NCBI GenBank assembly: GCA_026388815.1
Contig: JAPLJA010000033.1
Span: 1-64,000, forward strand
DNA from: Pseudomonadota bacterium
GTDB lineage: Bacteria; Desulfobacterota; WTBG01; JAPLJA01
DNA length: 64,000 nt
Direction of reading: 5' to 3'
Both the position numbers and the translations under genes were made by a program. Each line of letters begins with the position of its first letter. Position 1 is the stretch's first letter. The notes under the pieces were generated by a model. That model had not been told where the DNA came from, did not search any database, and saw nothing but the letters and a program-made list of their open reading frames with translations. Shown in pieces: positions 59,504 to 64,000 of this stretch.

Positions 59504-60442
59504 ATGAAACCAGCAGTGAGCATTAATCTTTGTTGTTACAATTCGGAAAATTATTTGCGAGAAACGATAGACAGTATTGTAAAACAGACATATAAAAACT
59601 GGGAGCTTATAGTAATTAACGATGGTTCGTCAGACTCGACAGAATCCATAATTTATGAATATATAAAAAAAGGGTACCCAATAATTTATCATTACCAGGA
59701 AAACAAGGGGCTTGGATATTCCCGGAACGAGGCGCTTAAACGTTCAAATGGTGAATTTATTGCCCTTATTGATCATGACGATATCTGGATGCCCAACAAA
59801 TTAGAAATGCAAATACCGTGTTTCGAAAAGAAGCCCACTATTGGTTTTGTTTTTAGTAATGCGATATATTTCTCAAACTCAAGTAAGAATATAAGATTTA
59901 ATTTGTATGGAAACCGCAAACCGCCTAGTGGGAGAATATTTGGTGAATTATTAAAACGTAATTTTATATGTATATCAACTGTCATTATCAAAAAGACAGC
60001 ACTGATGGAACTTGAACAAAAGTTTGATGAGAGATTCAAGTTCGGAGAAGAATTAGATGTTTTTTTAAGAATATTATACAAATGGGAAAGTGTATATGTA
60101 GATGGGTATTTAACGATGTACAGGATGCATGCAAATAGTTTAACGTCCCGAATGCCTGAAGTAATTCCTAAAGAAATGGAGATGATTATTTCAAGGCTAA
60201 AACGGTTATATCCTGAGATAGAAACGAATTATAAATATGAGCTGAATGTAATGAGAGCTAATATACAATATTTATACGCTTTAGAAGATTTCCGTTGCAA
60301 TAGAAGGAAGGATTTAAGAAAACGACTTGCGCCCTATCTTATGATAGAGAAAAAGTTGTGGATGCCATACATTTTTTCTTTTTTACCTTTCTCTTTTTAT
60401 AAATACTTGCTAAGTCTGAAAAAAAACCAATATAAATTTTAA
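59504..60442 (+). CDS. Glycosyltransferase family 2
   Basis: VSINLCCYNSENYLRETIDSIVKQTYKNWELIVINDGSSDST; ALIDHDDIW. Confidence 0.93.
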   Translation: MKPAVSINLCCYNSENYLRETIDSIVKQTYKNWELIVINDGSSDSTESIIYEYIKKGYPIIYHYQENKGLGYSRNEALKRSNGEFIALIDHDDIWMPNKLEMQIPCFEKKPTIGFVFSNAIYFSNSSKNIRFNLYGNRKPPSGRIFGELLKRNFICISTVIIKKTALMELEQKFDERFKFGEELDVFLRILYKWESVYVDGYLTMYRMHANSLTSRMPEVIPKEMEMIISRLKRLYPEIETNYKYELNVMRANIQYLYALEDFRCNRRKDLRKRLAPYLMIEKKLWMPYIFSFLPFSFYKYLLSLKKNQYKF

Positions 60443-60594
60443 CACTCCCACATTTAAATAAGATATCTGTTGGAGAATGATTCCGAACGTAAATACTTAT
60501 TGGAGACTGGTTGTAGAATGTGACTTGCTGGATTATATTAGCGTTAGTCCTTTATGCTCCACCCCATGAAGAGTGGAGAGGTTATAGCTGTTAA

Positions 60595-62346
60595 ATGAAC
60601 ATTATTGTCTGCCTCCTAACATCACTTCTGCTCAATCTCTATGGTGTGGACTGGGGTCTTCCATCTCCGAAGAAGACTGCGCTCGTTTTTCCCGTGGCCA
60701 GGGAAAATGAAAAATTGTTCGGCATGCTGAAAGAGGGGATGAGCAACAAGCAATCTGAAGCGATGCATTCTTTCAACCGCTATGGGATGGATAATCATAA
60801 AGGTTTGGAGTTTTTTCCGGATCGGTTCCCCCGTGATGAGCGGATGCAGACCTTTCTGCGAAGCTACCTCCTTGCTACATGTCAGGAGGGAGAATATTCT
60901 GTCGTTTCCTCGGTGAGCGGCATGAAAGGATGGCGCCTGAGTCTCAATCCCCGCTTCTTCCGGTACGGCGGTTGTTTCGTCTACACGGTGGGTTTTGTGC
61001 TGAAGGTGACCTCTCTGTTTGAGTGGACCAGCCTCCCCTCTGATCTTTCGTCCTCCCTGAATAACCCTGATGCAGTAAGAAGGGTATACATCGCCGGAAG
61101 GCTGGTGATGGTTATTGCGGTCATGCTGAGCTGCCTTCTCCTCTACCTCCTCGGCAAGAGCCTGTACGGGAGGGAAGCAGGGCTCCTTGCTGCCCTCGCC
61201 TTCGGGGTTTCACCCGGCGTGGTTGCATCCGCCCATACCATGAAGCCGTATATCTTCGGGGTATGTTTTATCCTCCTCTTTCTCATGTGCACCGTGAAGA
61301 TGAAAAACAGTGGCACCCGGTACTCATACGTTCTTGCGGGCATCTTTCTGGGACTCGCTGCCGGCTCGTCTCTCTCTTTCCTCATCTTCTTCTTTCACCT
61401 CTTCATCTGCCACCTGCTCCGCACGCCAAAAGGGGGAATAAGGGCATATGCCGCCTCTCTCAAGGAGGGCAATTTTCTCCTCGCTCTCGGCTCCGTGCTC
61501 CTTGCTCTCCTGCTCACCAACCCCCACTACCTCCTCTCCTGCAGAGAGGTGTTCACCGAGATGAGTTTCCGGATACAGCAGGTATCTTTTTCTCTCTCTT
61601 CAGAGCAGGCGGGTCAGTTTGCATTTTCCTTTTTCTGGATGATCCATGGTATTACTCTTTCACTGATTATTGCCGTCGGCCTGTTCTTTTCGCTGACCAG
61701 AGGCAGGGAGTACTGGTTTCTTCCCCTGCTCCCGGTTCTCTATTTCTTGCTGATGTCTGCAATCGTTGATACGGGGGATCAAACCTACCTGGATTTTTCG
61801 CTCTCTTTAGTCCCCTTTACCGCTCTCCTTGCCGGTATTGGCGCTCAGAACCTCCTCGCATTCCAAAAAAGGTGGATCAGGGTCCTTCTTCTCCTCGTGC
61901 TAACAGTAACTTTTTTCCATTCCCTCCTCTACTCCTATAACTTCAAGCAGGATACATCACAGGACAGCACTTTTTACCGGGCAGGGGCGTGGATTAATCA
62001 CACTGTTCCGCAGGGATCGAGTATCGGACTCCTGCATACCTTTACGCCGACAACCACACCCCCCTTTGATTTCAGAAAATTCCGAATCGCTATCTATGCA
62101 CCCCAGGATCTCTCCTCACGTAAAACACAGCTCTCTCAATATTTTATTTCCGCCAGGCGGATTGATGATCTCCTTGTCCCCCATTATCAGCTCTTACAGT
62201 CCTTTTCCCCTTCATGGCCTCTTTCAACGTTAGGATTCAAAGATCATTTTACCAGGGCTAATCCACCGGTATTCATCTATAAGAGAATTCAGGAGTCAGG
62301 CGCCAGAATTCAGAATCAAAGTGGAGAGCAACTACCGCCATTTTAA
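60595..62346 (+). CDS. Multi-TM glycosyltransferase (GT39/PMT-like)
   Basis: Multiple hydrophobic helices; LYLLGKSLYGREAGLLAALAFGVSPGVVASAHTMKPYIFGVCFILLFL. Confidence 0.75.
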   Translation: MNIIVCLLTSLLLNLYGVDWGLPSPKKTALVFPVARENEKLFGMLKEGMSNKQSEAMHSFNRYGMDNHKGLEFFPDRFPRDERMQTFLRSYLLATCQEGEYSVVSSVSGMKGWRLSLNPRFFRYGGCFVYTVGFVLKVTSLFEWTSLPSDLSSSLNNPDAVRRVYIAGRLVMVIAVMLSCLLLYLLGKSLYGREAGLLAALAFGVSPGVVASAHTMKPYIFGVCFILLFLMCTVKMKNSGTRYSYVLAGIFLGLAAGSSLSFLIFFFHLFICHLLRTPKGGIRAYAASLKEGNFLLALGSVLLALLLTNPHYLLSCREVFTEMSFRIQQVSFSLSSEQAGQFAFSFFWMIHGITLSLIIAVGLFFSLTRGREYWFLPLLPVLYFLLMSAIVDTGDQTYLDFSLSLVPFTALLAGIGAQNLLAFQKRWIRVLLLLVLTVTFFHSLLYSYNFKQDTSQDSTFYRAGAWINHTVPQGSSIGLLHTFTPTTTPPFDFRKFRIAIYAPQDLSSRKTQLSQYFISARRIDDLLVPHYQLLQSFSPSWPLSTLGFKDHFTRANPPVFIYKRIQESGARIQNQSGEQLPPF

Positions 62347-62420
62347 ATACAGGGAGGATATTCCGTGAAGAAAATGCTTCCCTTGAATTTTTTAGAGATG
62401 AGTGTTAAATAACAATTAAT

Positions 62421-62495
62421 GAGTTCAGGAGTGGGAGAGTCAGGGAGTTTTTCATAGAGCTCTTGAACTCCGCAACTCGCTAACTCCGTAACTAA
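62421..62495. repeat. Intergenic repeat of gagtt/aactcc words
   Basis: gagttcaggagtgggagagtcagggagtt ... aactccgcaactcgctaactccgtaact. Confidence 0.6.
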
Positions 62496-62505
62496 TGATT
62501 TATTT

Positions 62506-63234
62506 ATGGATCAGAATACTTTAATACTCATACCCGCCTTTAATGAGGAGAAAAATATTAAACAGGTAATCTCCGGTATAAAGCAACTCTGGCCGGAAAC
62601 ACATATTCTGGTTGTAAATGACGGTTCCAGAGATGATACAGCTTCAGTTGCTCTGAAGATCGGTGGAGAGGTGATCAGTCTTCCTTTTAACTTAGGCTAT
62701 GGTGTGGCCTTACAGACCGGTTATAAGTATGCTATAAACAAGGACTATAAATATCTTATCCAGATGGATGGGGATGGACAGCACGACCCTGCTTATATAG
62801 ATGACCTGCTTAAAGTGGTTACATTGAACGAGGCAGATGTGGCCATTGGTTCAAGATTCTCTTCCGAGGAGAAAAGGGGTACCTACAGGGCGGGATTTTT
62901 CAAGAAGATAGGCATGAAGTTGTTTGGCCTGATTACTTCCATCCTCATCGGTCAGAAGGTTACTGATCCAACTACTGGTTACCAGGCGATGAATAGAAGG
63001 GTCTTAGAATTTTTTGTAAGTGATATCTATCCAGTGGATTTCCCAGATGCAGATGTCCTCATTATGCTCCATCGGGCAGGTTTTAGAATCAGAGAAGTGC
63101 CTGTGGCTATGCACCAGAGCGTAAACAACAGGTCTATGCACCGCGGCCTGGTTCCTCTCTACTATGTGTTCAAGATGTTTCTCTCGATATTTGTGGAACT
63201 GCTGCGCAAGATGCCGAGGAGGGAAGTACAATAA
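62506..63234 (+). CDS. Glycosyltransferase family 2 (DPM1-like)
   Basis: TLILIPAFNEEKNIKQVISGIKQLWPETHILVVNDGSRDDT; QMDGDGQHDPAYI. Confidence 0.95.
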   Translation: MDQNTLILIPAFNEEKNIKQVISGIKQLWPETHILVVNDGSRDDTASVALKIGGEVISLPFNLGYGVALQTGYKYAINKDYKYLIQMDGDGQHDPAYIDDLLKVVTLNEADVAIGSRFSSEEKRGTYRAGFFKKIGMKLFGLITSILIGQKVTDPTTGYQAMNRRVLEFFVSDIYPVDFPDADVLIMLHRAGFRIREVPVAMHQSVNNRSMHRGLVPLYYVFKMFLSIFVELLRKMPRREVQ

Positions 63235-63250
63235 AAGTCATGCGTCAAAC

Positions 63251-63462
63251 GGTTGGGCAGCTGGTCTCGGTAGACGTAAAGGGTTATGGGTCCACGCAAC
63301 CGATTAACGATAGACGAAACGAGCCTCGCAACCGTATAACGAATAACTTTTTAAAAGGTTGCGCAGCTGGTCTCGGTAGACGTAAAGGGTTATGGGTCCA
63401 CGCAACCGATTAACGATAGACGAAACGAGTCGCGCAACCGTATAACGAATAACTTTTTAGAA
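63251..63462. repeat. Two tandem 106-bp repeat units
   Basis: Units start at 63251 and 63357 with near-identical sequence; each holds an 83-bp core ending ...cgcaacc plus 23-bp spacer gtataacgaataactttttaRaa. Confidence 0.9.
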
Positions 63463-63943
63463 GGTTGCGCAGATGGTCTCGGTAGATGTTGAACATATAT
63501 GGATGAAGTAAAAAAACCAATAAGGAGTTTTCACGATCTGGAGGTATACCAAAGTACCTATGAAGCAATGCTAACAGTGTTTAAAAATATTTTGCCAAAG
63601 CTGCCTAAGGAAGAAGAATATGACCTGAAGGATCAACTCCGCCGTTCAGCAAAAGCGATCCCGCGGTTAATAGCTGAGGGACATTCTAAAAGGCATCAGA
63701 AAAGGGGTTTTCAGAAATACCTCGATGATGCAATGACTGAATCGAACGAAACCATAGTTTCCATAACACAAGCTCGTGACCTGTACGGAAGTTGTGTTGA
63801 TGTCACTTTGTGTAATGAGCTGATTAATATCTATGATAAAACGAGCAGACAGTTGTATAATTTTTCTGTAGCCTGGACTAAGTTCAATGAACGCAAGGAG
63901 TCCACGCAACCGATTAACGATAGACGAAACGAGTCGCGCAACC
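63463..63943 (+). mobile_element. Candidate 481-bp element with 8-bp terminal inverted repeats carrying a four-helix-bundle ORF
   Basis: GGTTGCGC at 63463-63470 and GCGCAACC at 63936-63943; the last 44 bp (63900-63943) are identical to the end of the tandem-repeat core at 63357-63439. Confidence 0.6.
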
Positions 63944-63948
63944 TTTAA
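63499..63948 (+). CDS. Four-helix-bundle protein (S23/23S rRNA IVS-encoded, bAvd-like family)
   Basis: IRSFHDLEVYQSTYEAMLTVFKNI...LKDQLRRSAKAIPRLIAEGHSKRHQKRGFQKYLDDAMTESNETI; C-terminal STQPINDRRNESRNL is encoded by repeat sequence. Confidence 0.9.
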   Translation: MDEVKKPIRSFHDLEVYQSTYEAMLTVFKNILPKLPKEEEYDLKDQLRRSAKAIPRLIAEGHSKRHQKRGFQKYLDDAMTESNETIVSITQARDLYGSCVDVTLCNELINIYDKTSRQLYNFSVAWTKFNERKESTQPINDRRNESRNL

Positions 63949-64000
63949 TTACGATTAACGGGTATTTAGAACGATGCCACTGAGGCAAAAAATCTTCGTC

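Noticed and set aside
61263-61769. 168-aa plus-strand ORF inside the multi-TM glycosyltransferase
   Set aside because: Alternative frame within a gene with strong TM periodicity; no convincing start or family.
63251-63943. CRISPR array or diversity-generating retroelement
   Set aside because: Only two to three repeat units of 106 bp with a 23-bp conserved (not variable) spacer and no cas genes; no reverse transcriptase or TR/VR pair seen, so DGR is not supported despite the Avd-like fold.

Overview
The window reads as a deltaproteobacterial-style chromosome segment; taxonomy is inferred from gene content only. It opens with the end of a type II secretion operon (a partial GspM-like CDS and the secretin GspD). 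Most of the rest is a surface-glycan locus of about 60 kb. The locus holds many NDP-sugar epimerases, PLP sugar aminotransferases, glycosyltransferases and an ABC exporter, plus two separate nonulosonic-acid-type modules, each with a NeuB-like synthase and a CMP-transferase-like enzyme. A third module pairs a cytidylyltransferase with a HisC-like aminotransferase. Tailoring enzymes are abundant: carbamoyl-, formyl-, sulfo- and six methyltransferases, a PIG-L deacetylase and a WbqC-family protein. The most striking features are: (1) ten radical SAM proteins (five B12-binding type, five SPASM-like) spread through the glycan locus; (2) a tandem pair of membrane-anchored proteins with ferrochelatase-like C-terminal motifs, with a DinJ/YafQ-like toxin-antitoxin pair between them; (3) at the right end, a four-helix-bundle ORF inside a repeat unit with 8-bp terminal inverted repeats, next to two short ORF-less copies, resembling a small uncharacterised mobile element with MITE-like derivatives; (4) a glycosyltransferase with two in-frame insertions derived from intergenic repeats; (5) recombination scars, including a chimeric aminotransferase/GT4 pseudogene. 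I saw no CRISPR array, tRNA or rRNA.
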